NCBI RefSeq assembly: GCF_000819885.1
Contig: NZ_CDBO01000035.1
Span: forward strand, 1 to 64,000
Length of the DNA stretch: 64,000 nt
Direction: 5' to 3'
Source of the DNA: Aeromonas fluvialis
GTDB taxonomy: Bacteria; Pseudomonadota; Gammaproteobacteria; Enterobacterales; Aeromonadaceae
Shown here: positions 43,136-54,443 of the stretch, in pieces
Layout: every line of letters starts with the position of its first letter
Numbering within the stretch: the first letter of the stretch is position 1
The notes under the pieces: generated by a model
The model's input: the letters and a program-made list of their open reading frames with translations, nothing else
Databases searched by the model: none
Told to the model about the DNA's origin: nothing
Made by a program: the position numbers and the translations under genes

Positions 43136-43624
43136 TTATCGGGTGCTGATAACCAGACGGCTGCTCTGTTTGACCTCTTCCATCACCACGTAGGTGCGGG
43201 TGTCGTTGACACCGGGCAGACGCAGCAGGGTTTCCCCCAACAGACGGCGGTAAGCCGACATATCGCTGACTCGGGTCTTGAGCAGATAGTCAAAATCCCC
43301 TGATACCAGATGGCACTCCTGGATCTCTTCAAGTACCTGAACAGCCTTGTTGAACTGTTCAAACACATCAGGAGCCCCGCGATTGAGGGTAATTTCAACA
43401 AAAACCAGCAACGACGCATCCAGATAATGAGGGTTCAGAATCGCGGCATATCCTTCGATATAGCCTTGTCGCTCGAGACGACGAACCCGTTCCAGACACG
43501 GTGTGGGACTCAGACCAACTCGTTTGGACAACTCAACATTCGAGATCCTGCCATCCTTTTGCAGTTCATTGAGAATGTTGCGGTCAATCCTGTCCAAATC
43601 CTTTAGCCGACTCTTAGCTTCCAT
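43136..43624 (-). CDS. lrp: Leucine-responsive regulatory protein
   Basis: Global regulator of amino-acid metabolism. The 162-aa product has an N-terminal winged helix (DRIDRNILNELQKDGRISNVELSKRVGLSP) and a C-terminal RAM/AsnC ligand domain (ECHLVSGDFDYLLKTRV). It is divergent from ald across 150 bases, so it may control ald directly. GTCAGCA-type Lrp sites are too degenerate for me to call. ATG at 43627 is also possible. Confidence 0.95.
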   Translation of the reverse strand: MEAKSRLKDLDRIDRNILNELQKDGRISNVELSKRVGLSPTPCLERVRRLERQGYIEGYAAILNPHYLDASLLVFVEITLNRGAPDVFEQFNKAVQVLEEIQECHLVSGDFDYLLKTRVSDMSAYRRLLGETLLRLPGVNDTRTYVVMEEVKQSSRLVISTR

Positions 43625-43777
43625 CATTTAATTCCATCCTTTGGCTATTTTTTGGTAAGAATCACCGTTCATTTTATAATTATGGTCACAAATCCTGTCA
43701 ATACCTGAATATACTAGGCGCAAATGTTGCCTAACATTTCAGCAACATAAACCACCAATCGATAGACGAGGGATAGC

Positions 43778-44893
43778 ATGATTATCGGTGTACCTAAAGA
43801 GATAAAAAACCATGAGTATCGCGTAGGCATGGTTCCGGCCAGTGTACGTGAACTGACAGCACGAAACCACACTGTTTTCGTCCAAAGCGGTGCCGGAAAT
43901 GGCATTGGCTTTAGCGATGCAGATTATACGGCTGCCGGCGCCGAAATTTTGACCTCTGCCGTCGAGGTATTCGCCAAGGCAGAGATGATCGTCAAGGTCA
44001 AGGAACCCCAACCTGTCGAATGTGCCATGTTGCGACCGGGCCAGCTCCTGTTCACCTACCTGCATCTGGCACCGGATCTGCCGCAAACCGAGGCGTTGCT
44101 GAAATGCGGGGCCATCTGCATCGCCTACGAGACCGTGACCGATGGCCGTGGCGGTCTGCCCCTGCTGGCCCCCATGTCGGAAGTGGCCGGACGCATGTCT
44201 ATTCAGGCTGGTGCCCAAGCGCTGGAAAAATCCCGTGGCGGCAGCGGCATGCTGCTAGGCGGGGTACCCGGTGTCGAACCGGCCAAGGTAGTGATCATCG
44301 GTGGCGGTGTGGTCGGCTCCAATGCAGCCCGCATGGCCATTGGTATGCGTGCCGATGTGACCATCCTGGACAACAACGTCGAGACCCTGCGTCGTCTCGA
44401 TAACGAGTTTCAGGGTGCGGCCAAGGTGGTCTACTCCAACAGCGAGACGCTGGAGCGCCATCTGCTGGCGGCCGATCTGGTCATCGGCGGTGTGCTGGTA
44501 CCTGGCGCTACTGCGCCAAAACTTGTCAGCAGTGACCACATTGCACGTATGAAGCCGGGTTCGGCCATCGTCGATGTGGCGATCGATCAGGGTGGCTGTG
44601 TGGCGACGTCGCACCCCACCACCCATGAGGATCCCACCTTCATCGTCGACGACGTAGTGCACTACTGCGTTGCCAACATGCCGGGCGCGGTGGCCCGTAC
44701 CTCGACCGTGGCACTCAACAACGCCACCCTCCCCTTTATCATCAAGCTGGCCCAGCAAGGCTACCGCGATGCCCTGTCGTCAGATGTACACCTGCGTCAT
44801 GGCCTCAACGTGATGGAGGGCAAGCTCACCTGCAAGGAAGTTGCCGTAGCTCATGGCCTTGCCTATACGGATCCCCTTACCCTGCTGAACTGA
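43778..44893 (+). CDS. ald: Alanine dehydrogenase
   Basis: NAD-dependent interconversion of L-alanine and pyruvate plus ammonia. The 371-aa product has the N-terminal signature [16 protein letters not shown], catalytic lysine in MIVKVKEPQ, the NAD loop [17 protein letters not shown], and [18 protein letters not shown] with the conserved aspartate. It is preceded by GAGGGA, divergent from lrp and followed by a terminator. Confidence 0.96.
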   Translation: MIIGVPKEIKNHEYRVGMVPASVRELTARNHTVFVQSGAGNGIGFSDADYTAAGAEILTSAVEVFAKAEMIVKVKEPQPVECAMLRPGQLLFTYLHLAPDLPQTEALLKCGAICIAYETVTDGRGGLPLLAPMSEVAGRMSIQAGAQALEKSRGGSGMLLGGVPGVEPAKVVIIGGGVVGSNAARMAIGMRADVTILDNNVETLRRLDNEFQGAAKVVYSNSETLERHLLAADLVIGGVLVPGATAPKLVSSDHIARMKPGSAIVDVAIDQGGCVATSHPTTHEDPTFIVDDVVHYCVANMPGAVARTSTVALNNATLPFIIKLAQQGYRDALSSDVHLRHGLNVMEGKLTCKEVAVAHGLAYTDPLTLLN

Positions 44894-44926
44894 TCCGCGC
44901 TGGCGCTAGCCAGTCAACGATGAGTG

Positions 44927-46046
<1,120 letters not shown>

Positions 46047-46144
46047 GCGCTTATCCATTACGACAGAGCGATGAGTGGCAAAAGGTATTATCTGGTATAC
46101 CTTTTGCCATATTGGACAATATATCTTGGTAGGGAACTCGCGTA

Positions 46145-47377
46145 ATGAACAAAATTCTTCTGGTGGAAGATAGCCAAACCATCAGTCGTATGTTGGCCCA
46201 AGCTATCCGCCAACATATCAATCTGGAAGTCGATGCCGTCTATACCTTGGCCGAGTGTCTGGCCAAACGCCATGATGACTATTTTGTGGCGCTGGTCGAT
46301 TTGACATTACCCGATGCACCTCATGGTGAAGCCGCCAGCGCATTACTGACTCGCGGGGTGCCTGTCATCATCCTGACCGCCAACCTATCAGAGGACTCCA
46401 GACGTTACTGGCTCGAGCAAGGCGTTCTCGACTACATCATCAAGGATTCCCGCTTCAGTGCTCAATACACTGTCAGCATGGTGCGACGCCTCTCCAATAA
46501 CCGTACGATAAAAGCCATGGTAGTCGATGACTCCATGATGTCACGCCACCACATTGCCAACCTGCTACGTCGCCAGCTGTTGACCGTTTTTGAAGCAGAG
46601 TCTGGCCAGCAGGCATTGCAACTGCTCAGAGAACATCCCGCTATTCGCCTGATCGTAACAGATTATCTGATGCCGCAGATGGATGGCATAGAACTGATCC
46701 GCCGATTGCGGGAGCTCTTCGATAAACAGTCGCTTGCCATTCTTGGCCTCTCCAGCTCTGAAGACAAAACCCTTTCGGCCCGCTTCATCAAATTGGGAGC
46801 CAATGACTTTTTGAGCAAACCCTTCACCCCTGAGGAGCTCTACTGCCGGGTTGACCATAATCTGGAGACGCTGGAGCTGATGGATACCATCCGCGATACC
46901 GCCAATCGTGACTATCTAACCAACCTCTACAATCGCCGCTTTCTATTTGAACACGCCAATAAATGGTTGAAACAGCAATCTCAGCTGACCGCCTGCGTAC
47001 TCGATATCGATCACTTCAAACGCGTCAATGACCAGTACGGCCACCAGGTTGGTGACATCGTTTTGAAACTGGTCGCGGAAAAGTTAAGGGAATACTTCAA
47101 GGAAGATCTGGTTGCCCGGCTCGGCGGTGAAGAGTTCTGCATTATCACTAAACAGACGCGTTTTTCGTACCTGCTTGAGCAATTGGAATTGTTCAGAGTG
47201 GCGATTTCACGGGAAGAGATCCGCGTAGACAGCACCACTTTTTCGATCACCATCAGCTTTGGTATCACCAACAGCCCTGCAGAGGAGATCGGCACTCTGC
47301 TCAACGATGCCGACCAGCTGCTCTATCAGGCCAAACACGCTGGCCGCAACTGCATCATGCAGCGAGAGCATCAATAG
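46145..47377 (+). CDS. Response regulator with two receiver domains and GGDEF output
   Basis: A 410-aa predicted diguanylate cyclase. Receiver 1 (MNKILLVEDSQTISRML, phosphoacceptor in ALVDLTLPD, about residues 1-120) is followed by receiver 2 (KAMVVDDSMMSRHHI, DYLMPQMDGIEL, lysine in FLSKPFTPEE, about 122-245) and a GGDEF domain (RDYLTNLYNRRFLF, active-site loop ARLGGEEFCII). GGEEF is a catalytically competent variant; I see no RxxD inhibitory site at the usual position. The layout resembles PleD. No histidine kinase is adjacent. Its stop overlaps the convergent neighbour's stop by 7 bases. Confidence 0.92.
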   Translation: MNKILLVEDSQTISRMLAQAIRQHINLEVDAVYTLAECLAKRHDDYFVALVDLTLPDAPHGEAASALLTRGVPVIILTANLSEDSRRYWLEQGVLDYIIKDSRFSAQYTVSMVRRLSNNRTIKAMVVDDSMMSRHHIANLLRRQLLTVFEAESGQQALQLLREHPAIRLIVTDYLMPQMDGIELIRRLRELFDKQSLAILGLSSSEDKTLSARFIKLGANDFLSKPFTPEELYCRVDHNLETLELMDTIRDTANRDYLTNLYNRRFLFEHANKWLKQQSQLTACVLDIDHFKRVNDQYGHQVGDIVLKLVAEKLREYFKEDLVARLGGEEFCIITKQTRFSYLLEQLELFRVAISREEIRVDSTTFSITISFGITNSPAEEIGTLLNDADQLLYQAKHAGRNCIMQREHQ

Positions 47378-47841
47378 CTTTTATCTACCCGCACCCCATC
47401 ATCGAAATAGAGAATACGTACCTTGTCACCATTGGCAAAGACCATGGCGGGATCATAATCCTGGATCACGTTGATAAGGGCATTTTGCTCGTTGCGGATC
47501 AGCAGCTCCACCAGCTTATTTTCCACAACGCTCCCCCCTGACTGGTATTGCTGCATGGCCGCAGCCCCCGCCAGCGCACCGACGGCGGTGGCAATTTCAC
47601 GGCCATGACCGCCGCCAAACTGGTTGCCAAGCAGGCCACCCAGTACAGCACCGCCGAGCGTCTTCCAACCGGAGTGTTCGGACTCCAGGATCTGGCGCTG
47701 GGTGATATTGCGCACCGTCTCAACCTGGCCAAACACCACCTGATTGACCGGCCGCGCGGTATTGCGCTGGTAAACCTCCGCCCCGGCGGGCGCAGTGACA
47801 AAGCAGAGCAAGCTGGATACTATCAGGATAATGGCCTTCAT
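47371..47841 (-). CDS. Glycine-zipper envelope protein (SlyB/17-kDa antigen-like)
   Basis: A 156-aa exported protein with signal peptide MKAIILIVSSLLCFVTAPAGA and a glycine-zipper segment (LGGAVLGGLLGNQFGGGHG ... AVGALAGAAA, about residues 62-95) typical of rickettsial 17-kDa/SlyB-like membrane proteins. The C-terminus (NALINVIQDYDPAMVFANGDKVRILY) fits this group. A cysteine lies inside the signal (LLCF), not at a clean lipobox, so lipidation is doubtful. It is convergent with the response regulator gene. Confidence 0.8.
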   Translation of the reverse strand: MKAIILIVSSLLCFVTAPAGAEVYQRNTARPVNQVVFGQVETVRNITQRQILESEHSGWKTLGGAVLGGLLGNQFGGGHGREIATAVGALAGAAAMQQYQSGGSVVENKLVELLIRNEQNALINVIQDYDPAMVFANGDKVRILYFDDGVRVDKSY

Positions 47842-47860
47842 CTATGAACCTCGTTGCCTT

Positions 47861-48564
47861 ATGTCTCGCTATCTTACCCAACTGGATGATGAGCGCTGCT
47901 GGTTTCCCGACCCCTCGCATGCCTTGGAAGAGCCCAATGGTCTGTTGGCGATCGGGGGAGATCTCTCACCTGCTCGCTTGCTGGCAGCTTATCACAAGGG
48001 GATCTTCCCATGGAATGACCCCCACCAGCCGACGCTCTGGTGGTCACCGGACCCCCGTGGAGTAATACGTCCAGACCTGTTGCATATTGGACGTACCTTG
48101 CAGAAGATTATCCGCAAAACCCCATTCGATATTTCCGTCAATCGCGCCTTTAATGAAGTCATCACCGCCTGCGCCGCCCCTCGTCGCACCGCTGATGGCA
48201 CCTGGATAAGCCAACCCATGATCGAAGCCTACCAGCAACTGCACCGGCTGGGTCATGCCCACTCTATCGAAATCTGGCAGGAGGGTGAGCTGCAAGCGGG
48301 GCTGTATGGCCTCTCTATCGGCCGACTGTTTTGCGGTGAATCCATGTTCAGCCGGATTGATAACGGCGCCAAGCTGGCCATGGTAGCACTCTGTCGTCAC
48401 TTTTCACGCCATGGTGGAGCACTCATTGATTGTCAGATGCAGAATCCATTTCTGGCAACGCTGGGTATCGAAGAGTGGCCGAGAAGGCGTTTTCTGGCTG
48501 AACTGGCGCAGTTGAGTCATCAACCACTGCTGGATTCCTGCTGGCAAGAGGGAGAGATCTGGTT

Positions 48565-48568
<4 letters not shown>
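47861..48568 (+). CDS. aat: Leucyl/phenylalanyl-tRNA-protein transferase
   Basis: Adds Leu or Phe to N-terminal Lys/Arg of proteins, marking them for ClpS-ClpAP. The 235-aa product (E. coli 234) has WFPDPSHALEEPNGLLAIGGDLSP, YHKGIFPW, WWSPDPRGV, FCGESMFSR and IDCQMQNPFL, all of which are family signatures. The start MSRYLTQLDDE is chosen by similarity. It overlaps bpt by 4 bases (ATGA), so the two N-end-rule transferases are coupled. Confidence 0.96.
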
Positions 48569-49568
<1,000 letters not shown>

Positions 49569-49582
49569 GCCAGGAATTCAGC

Positions 49583-49614
49583 AAAAAACCCCAACCTTTC
49601 GGTTGGGGTTTTTT
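49583..49614. terminator. Bidirectional terminator between infA and clpA
   Basis: A 14-bp stem AAAAAACCCCAACC / GGTTGGGGTTTTTT with a TTTC loop, symmetrical in both directions. Confidence 0.96.
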
Positions 49615-49636
49615 GTCGTTTTCTGATCACTGACGC

Positions 49637-51892
49637 TTAGTGGGAAACAGCTTCAACATTGACCTGAAAATCAAAGCTGAGGCTGTCATTTACCAACTCA
49701 ACCTTCACAATCCCCCCGTCAACCAGTGCGCCAAACAGGATCTCGTTGGCCAGGGGTTTCTTGAGGTGCTCCTGGATCACCCGACCCATCGGTCTGGCGC
49801 CCATGGCTCTGTCATATCCCTTCTCCGCCAACCAGTGGCGGGCACGCTCGGACACCTCGAGGGAGACTCCCTTCGCATCCAGTTGAACCTGCAACTCAAC
49901 AATGAACTTGTCGACCACCTGATGGATCACCGTCATATCGAGATGGTTGAACCAGATGGTGTGATCAAGCCGATTACGAAACTCCGGACTGAAGGTCTTG
50001 TTGATCACCGCCATGGCATCGTGGCTCAAATCCTGTTGCTGGAAACCAATCGATTTGCGCTGGGTCTCCTGCACACCGGCGTTGGTAGTCATCACCAGAA
50101 TCACGTTACGGAAATCGGCCTTGCGCCCGTTGTTGTCCGTCAACGTACCGTTATCCATCACCTGCAGCAGCAGGTTGAACACATCCGGATGCGCTTTCTC
50201 AATTTCGTCGAGCAACACCACCGAGTGGGGATGCTTGATCACCGCATCGGTCAACAACCCCCCCTGTTCAAAACCGACATAACCGGGAGGCGCGCCAATC
50301 AGACGTGAAACAGTGTGACGCTCCATGTACTCGGACATATCAAAGCGCAGCATCTCGACACCCAATGCCTTGCCCAACTGCTGGGTCACCTCTGTTTTAC
50401 CGACACCGGTAGGACCGGCAAACAGGAAGCAACCAACCGGGCGACGCTCGTTGCCAAGTCCTGAGCGTGATAGTCGGATGGCATCAGCCAGCACTTCAAT
50501 GGCCTTGTCCTGACCAAAGACCACCATCTTGAGATTGCGCTCCAGGTGCTTCAGCACCTCTTTATCAGAGGATGAGACAGATTTCTCAGGAATGCGGGCT
50601 ATCTTGGCTACGATGGACTCAATCTCCTGCACATTGATCACTTTCTTGCGCTTGCTCGCAGGTAGCAACCGTTGACCAGCACCCGCCTCGTCGATCACGT
50701 CGATCGCCTTGTCGGGCAAATGACGGTCATTGATGTACTTGGCAGAGAGCTCGGCAGCTGCACGGATCGCCTTGGCGGTATAGCGCACGCCGTGGTGGGC
50801 TTCATAGCGACTCTTGAGCCCCATCAGGATACGAGTGGTGTCATCGATAGTCGGCTCGACGATATCGATCTTCTGGAAGCGACGGGCCAGCGCACGGTCT
50901 TTCTCGAAGATCTGGGCGTACTCCTGATAAGTGGTGGATCCCACACAGCGGAGCAAACCATTGGAGAGCAGCGGCTTTATCAGGTTGGCCGCATCCAGCT
51001 GACCACCGGATGCCGCACCGGCGCCAATGATGGTATGGATCTCGTCGATAAAGAGGATGGCCCCTTCCTGACGCTCAATCTGTTTGAGCAGTACCTTGAG
51101 GCGCTTCTCGAAGTCCCCGCGATATTTGGTGCCCGCCAGCAGAGACCCCATATCCAGCGAATAGATGGTACTGCCCGCAATCACCTCGGGCACATCCCCC
51201 TTGACGATGCGATAGGCCAGACCTTCGGCAATGGCGGTTTTACCCACGCCCGCTTCACCCACCAGCAGCGGGTTGTTCTTGCGACGGCGGCAGAGCACCT
51301 GAATGGTACGGTTGAGCTCCTGATCGCGGCCAATCAGCGGATCGATGCGTCCTTCCAGCACCAGCTGGTTCAGGTTGGTGGCAAAGCTTTCTATCTGTGC
51401 GGCCGAGACATCATCATCAGACTCGGGATTGTTATTGTTGCCGAGATCCGGCTTGTTGTCCTTGCGCACCCCGTGGGAGAGGAAATTGACGACGTCGAGA
51501 CGGCTGATCTCGGCTTTTTTCAGGAAATAGGCAGCTTGTGACTCCTGTTCACTGAAGATAGCGACCAGCACATTGGCACCGCTGACTTCGGTATTGCCGG
51601 AGGATTGCACATGGAAGACGGCACGCTGCAACACGCGCTGGAAGCCCAGTGTCGGCTGGGTTTCACGATCTTCGTCATCACGTGGAATAAGCGGGGTTGT
51701 TTGAGTGATGAATGCGCGGATCTCCTTGCGCATCTGCTCGACATCGGCACCACAGGAGCTCAGCGCTTCATGGGCTGAACTGTTATCCAGAAGGGCTAAC
51801 AACAGGTGCTCGACGGTCATGAATTCGTGGCGCTCGTCACGGGCCAGTTTGAAAGCCTCGTTCAGCGTCTTTTCTAGATCTTTATTCAACAT
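49637..51892 (-). CDS. clpA: ATP-dependent Clp protease ATP-binding subunit ClpA
   Basis: Unfoldase of ClpAP. The 751-aa product has an N-domain with two Clp repeats (LEKTLNEAFKLARDERHEFM, HLLLALL), a D1 AAA+ module with Walker A GEAGVGKTAIAEG and Walker B ILFIDEIHTI, D2 with GPTGVGKTEVTQQ and VVLLDEIEKAHPD, and the ClpP-binding IGF-type loop in KSIGFQQQD. I chose the start MLNKDLEK because GGGGAGG lies upstream (a GTG two codons earlier is possible). It lies 59 bases downstream of clpS. Confidence 0.97.
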   Translation of the reverse strand: MLNKDLEKTLNEAFKLARDERHEFMTVEHLLLALLDNSSAHEALSSCGADVEQMRKEIRAFITQTTPLIPRDDEDRETQPTLGFQRVLQRAVFHVQSSGNTEVSGANVLVAIFSEQESQAAYFLKKAEISRLDVVNFLSHGVRKDNKPDLGNNNNPESDDDVSAAQIESFATNLNQLVLEGRIDPLIGRDQELNRTIQVLCRRRKNNPLLVGEAGVGKTAIAEGLAYRIVKGDVPEVIAGSTIYSLDMGSLLAGTKYRGDFEKRLKVLLKQIERQEGAILFIDEIHTIIGAGAASGGQLDAANLIKPLLSNGLLRCVGSTTYQEYAQIFEKDRALARRFQKIDIVEPTIDDTTRILMGLKSRYEAHHGVRYTAKAIRAAAELSAKYINDRHLPDKAIDVIDEAGAGQRLLPASKRKKVINVQEIESIVAKIARIPEKSVSSSDKEVLKHLERNLKMVVFGQDKAIEVLADAIRLSRSGLGNERRPVGCFLFAGPTGVGKTEVTQQLGKALGVEMLRFDMSEYMERHTVSRLIGAPPGYVGFEQGGLLTDAVIKHPHSVVLLDEIEKAHPDVFNLLLQVMDNGTLTDNNGRKADFRNVILVMTTNAGVQETQRKSIGFQQQDLSHDAMAVINKTFSPEFRNRLDHTIWFNHLDMTVIHQVVDKFIVELQVQLDAKGVSLEVSERARHWLAEKGYDRAMGARPMGRVIQEHLKKPLANEILFGALVDGGIVKVELVNDSLSFDFQVNVEAVSH

Positions 51893-51951
51893 AGGCACCT
51901 CCCCTAGTACAGCTACAATGTGGTGTCACACTCGCCATCAAGTCATCAGAT

Positions 51952-52269
51952 TCAAGCCTTTTCCATAGTACAGAGCAGTGGATGTTCGTTGTTACGTGCA
52001 TAGGTGTTGACTTGGACAACCTTGGTTTCGGCGATCTCTGCGGTAAACATGCCGCAGACACCCTTACCACTATAATGCACACTCAGCATGACCTGAGTCG
52101 CCTTGTCCAAATCCATACCAAAGAACTTTTGCAGCACCTCCACCACAAACTCCATGGGTGTGTAGTCATCGTTGTTCAACACAACCTTATACATGGGTGG
52201 CGGCTGCAGCTTTGTTTTCTCTGCTTCTGCAATCTCTTCATTAGCAAAGAGTTCTTTCTGCTTGCTCAT
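51952..52269 (-). CDS. clpS: ClpAP adaptor ClpS
   Basis: A 105-aa adaptor that delivers N-degron substrates to ClpA. The core [21 protein letters not shown], then [25 protein letters not shown], carries the N-end residue pocket. A flexible acidic N-terminus precedes it. It is upstream of clpA and divergent from cspD, the conserved arrangement. Confidence 0.97.
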   Translation of the reverse strand: MSKQKELFANEEIAEAEKTKLQPPPMYKVVLNNDDYTPMEFVVEVLQKFFGMDLDKATQVMLSVHYSGKGVCGMFTAEIAETKVVQVNTYARNNEHPLLCTMEKA

Positions 52270-52360
52270 AATCGCGCTTTGGTACCTCTAGATTACTACC
52301 GTCTAACACAAGGTTGTCAATAGACTTGTTAACCAGATCACATGAGCTGTTAACAACTCC

Positions 52361-52388
52361 TTGACTCGCTCAAAAGTTAGACTAGATT
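52361..52388 (+). promoter_or_regulatory. Candidate cspD promoter
   Basis: TTGACT, 16 bases, TAGATT, giving a 5' leader of about 105 bases before cspD. A good -35 element and a moderate -10. Confidence 0.45.
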
Positions 52389-52499
52389 GGTTACTTGCTA
52401 ATCTGTGCCCGTCTGCTATGGGCTCATGTCCCTAGTTATAATGGGCTGGCGCAGGTTACTCAACGACTTCTGGGTAATCAATAATAAGGATGTAGAAGT

Positions 52500-52718
52500 A
52501 TGGCAACCGGCACAGTTAAGTGGTTTAACAACGCAAAAGGATTTGGGTTTATCTGTCCGGAAGGAGGCGGTGAGGATATCTTCGCTCACTACTCCACGAT
52601 TCAAATGGAGGGCTACAAGACCCTGAAAGCGGGTCAGGCCGTCAATTTTGAACTGCAACAGGGGCCGAAAGGAAATCACGCCTCTGTGATTGTGCCAAAC
52701 GAAGCACAAAATATGTAA
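52500..52718 (+). CDS. cspD: Cold shock-like protein CspD
   Basis: A 72-aa single-stranded nucleic acid-binding protein. In E. coli, CspD inhibits replication in stationary phase. [18 protein letters not shown] (RNP1) and [11 protein letters not shown] (RNP2) are present. The non-CspA residues [17 protein letters not shown] and [13 protein letters not shown] identify CspD. AAGGA lies 9 bases before the ATG. It is divergent from clpS-clpA. Confidence 0.95.
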   Translation: MATGTVKWFNNAKGFGFICPEGGGEDIFAHYSTIQMEGYKTLKAGQAVNFELQQGPKGNHASVIVPNEAQNM

Positions 52719-52740
52719 ATAACACCCGTTGGATAAATAA

Positions 52741-52773
52741 AAAACCGGTTCCTCTGTGAGCAACCGGTTTTTT
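52741..52773. terminator. Bidirectional terminator between cspD and folD
   Basis: An AAAACCGGTT / AACCGGTTTT stem with a loop of about 12 bases and T tracts both ways. Confidence 0.9.
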
Positions 52774-52835
52774 ATTGTCAGATTTCTGGCGAACCCTGCC
52801 TCCTCACGGGATAAAAGGGTTATCACCAACCATGA

Positions 52836-53690
52836 TCAGTCGTGATAGTCACTGCAGGCGATCAGGGTATTTTCCATTAGGCTGGCCACCGTCATCGGGC
52901 CAACGCCACCGGGTACCGGGGTAATGAAAGAGGCATGGCAGCGCGCCGTCTCAAACTCCACATCCCCGACCAACGAGCCATCCGCCAAGCGGTTGATGCC
53001 CACATCGATCACCAGCGCCCCGGGCTTGATCCACTCGCCCGGAATAAAGTTGGCTTTACCAACCGCGACGACCAGCAGATCGGCACGGCGTACCTGATCT
53101 TCCAGATCCCGGGTAAAGCGGTGACAGGTCGTGGTCGTGCAGCCCGCCAGCAGCAATTCGAGGGTCATAGGACGCCCCACTATGTTGGACGCCCCCACCA
53201 CGACAGCATGCAGACCGTGCGTCTTCACGCCGGTGGTCTCGATCAGCGTCATGATCCCTTTCGGAGTGCAGGGGCGCAGCGCCGGAATACGTTGGGCCAG
53301 ACGGCCGACGTTATACGGGTGGAATCCATCTACATCCTTGTCAGGCTGGATCCGCTCCAGCACCTGAGTAGTATCAAAGTGATCAGGCAACGGCAGCTGA
53401 ACCAGAATGCCATCTACGTGGCTATCCGCATTCAGCTGGTCAATCAGCGCCAGCAGCTCTTCCTGACTGGCAGTGGCACTCAGATCATAGGAGCGGGAGA
53501 GAAAACCCACCTCCTCACAGGCCCGGCGTTTGCTGCCGACATAAACCTGAGAGGCGGGATCCGCCCCCACCAGAATGACTGCCAACCCTGGAGCCCGTTT
53601 CCCTGCTGCCAACCGCTGTTGGACTTGCGCCGCGACCTGGTTGCGAATCGTTTGCGCAACCTGTTTTCCATCTATGATTTTGGCAGACAT
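52836..53690 (-). CDS. folD: Methylenetetrahydrofolate dehydrogenase/cyclohydrolase
   Basis: Bifunctional enzyme of one-carbon metabolism (5,10-methylene- to 10-formyl-THF). The 284-aa product has the catalytic tyrosine-lysine region in [41 protein letters not shown]-binding [12 protein letters not shown] and the end [18 protein letters not shown]. The start [13 protein letters not shown] is typical. It is divergent from the tRNA operon. Confidence 0.97.
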   Translation of the reverse strand: MSAKIIDGKQVAQTIRNQVAAQVQQRLAAGKRAPGLAVILVGADPASQVYVGSKRRACEEVGFLSRSYDLSATASQEELLALIDQLNADSHVDGILVQLPLPDHFDTTQVLERIQPDKDVDGFHPYNVGRLAQRIPALRPCTPKGIMTLIETTGVKTHGLHAVVVGASNIVGRPMTLELLLAGCTTTTCHRFTRDLEDQVRRADLLVVAVGKANFIPGEWIKPGALVIDVGINRLADGSLVGDVEFETARCHASFITPVPGGVGPMTVASLMENTLIACSDYHD

Positions 53691-53822
53691 CGTTCTCCAC
53701 TCACCATGTGTTCAACTGCCGCGCATTGTCGCATTTTTTTAGCCGGGATGTTAGCGGCAGACGCACGCCAGACCTGTAGCGGGCAATAAGTAGACACTTG
53801 AATTTACTGGGGGAAAAAGTCA

Positions 53823-53852
53823 TTGACGCTGCCCCTTACGCTTGGCTATGAT
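53823..53852 (+). promoter_or_regulatory. Promoter of the tRNA operon
   Basis: TTGACG, 18 bases, TATGAT, followed by a GC-rich discriminator (GCCCGCCCG) typical of stringently controlled stable-RNA promoters. It is 51 bases upstream of tRNA-Pro. Confidence 0.8.
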
Positions 53853-53903
53853 GCCCGCCCGTTGCCCAGTACGACGCATGTCGATATGCTGGTCAGGGAT
53901 TTT

Positions 53904-53980
<77 letters not shown>

Positions 53981-54016
53981 AGTTCATTGATTTGTTTTAC
54001 GACAAATCAATACAAA

Positions 54017-54093
<77 letters not shown>

Positions 54094-54215
54094 TTAATTA
54101 TGTGTTGTAAATCAAGTGGTTAGGCGTGTTAACTGGTGATTTCACCCCGTTCGCTATCCTCACCCTTGTTCGCCTTGGCAAGCCCTTGGCACACACTGAT
54201 GGCAAAAGTTTCTGT

Positions 54216-54292
54216 GGTGGCTGTAGCTCAGTTGGTAGAGTCCCGGATTGTGATTCCGGTTGTCGTGGGTTCGAGCCCCATCAGCCACCCCA
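54216..54292 (+). tRNA. tRNA-His (anticodon GTG)
   Basis: A 77-base gene including the extra 5' G (position -1) facing the C discriminator and an encoded CCA. The acceptor GTGGCTG pairs with CAGCCAC; the anticodon loop TTGTGAT carries GTG. Confidence 0.96.
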
Positions 54293-54377
54293 TTTTTCGC
54301 TGTTGCGTTCTGCTCCTCCGGGGTCATAACCGTCAGCCCGTCAGCCTCGCTGACACTGTGCTATCTCGCACAACTCC

Positions 54378-54405
54378 AACCGGCCTTGTGCCGGTTTTTT
54401 GTTTT
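54378..54405 (+). terminator. Terminator of the tRNA operon
   Basis: An AACCGGC / GCCGGTT stem with a 5-base loop, followed by TTTTGTTTTT. Confidence 0.9.
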
Positions 54406-54443
54406 TAACGCGATCACACCAGTGTCCCAAGGAGGCGACCTGT

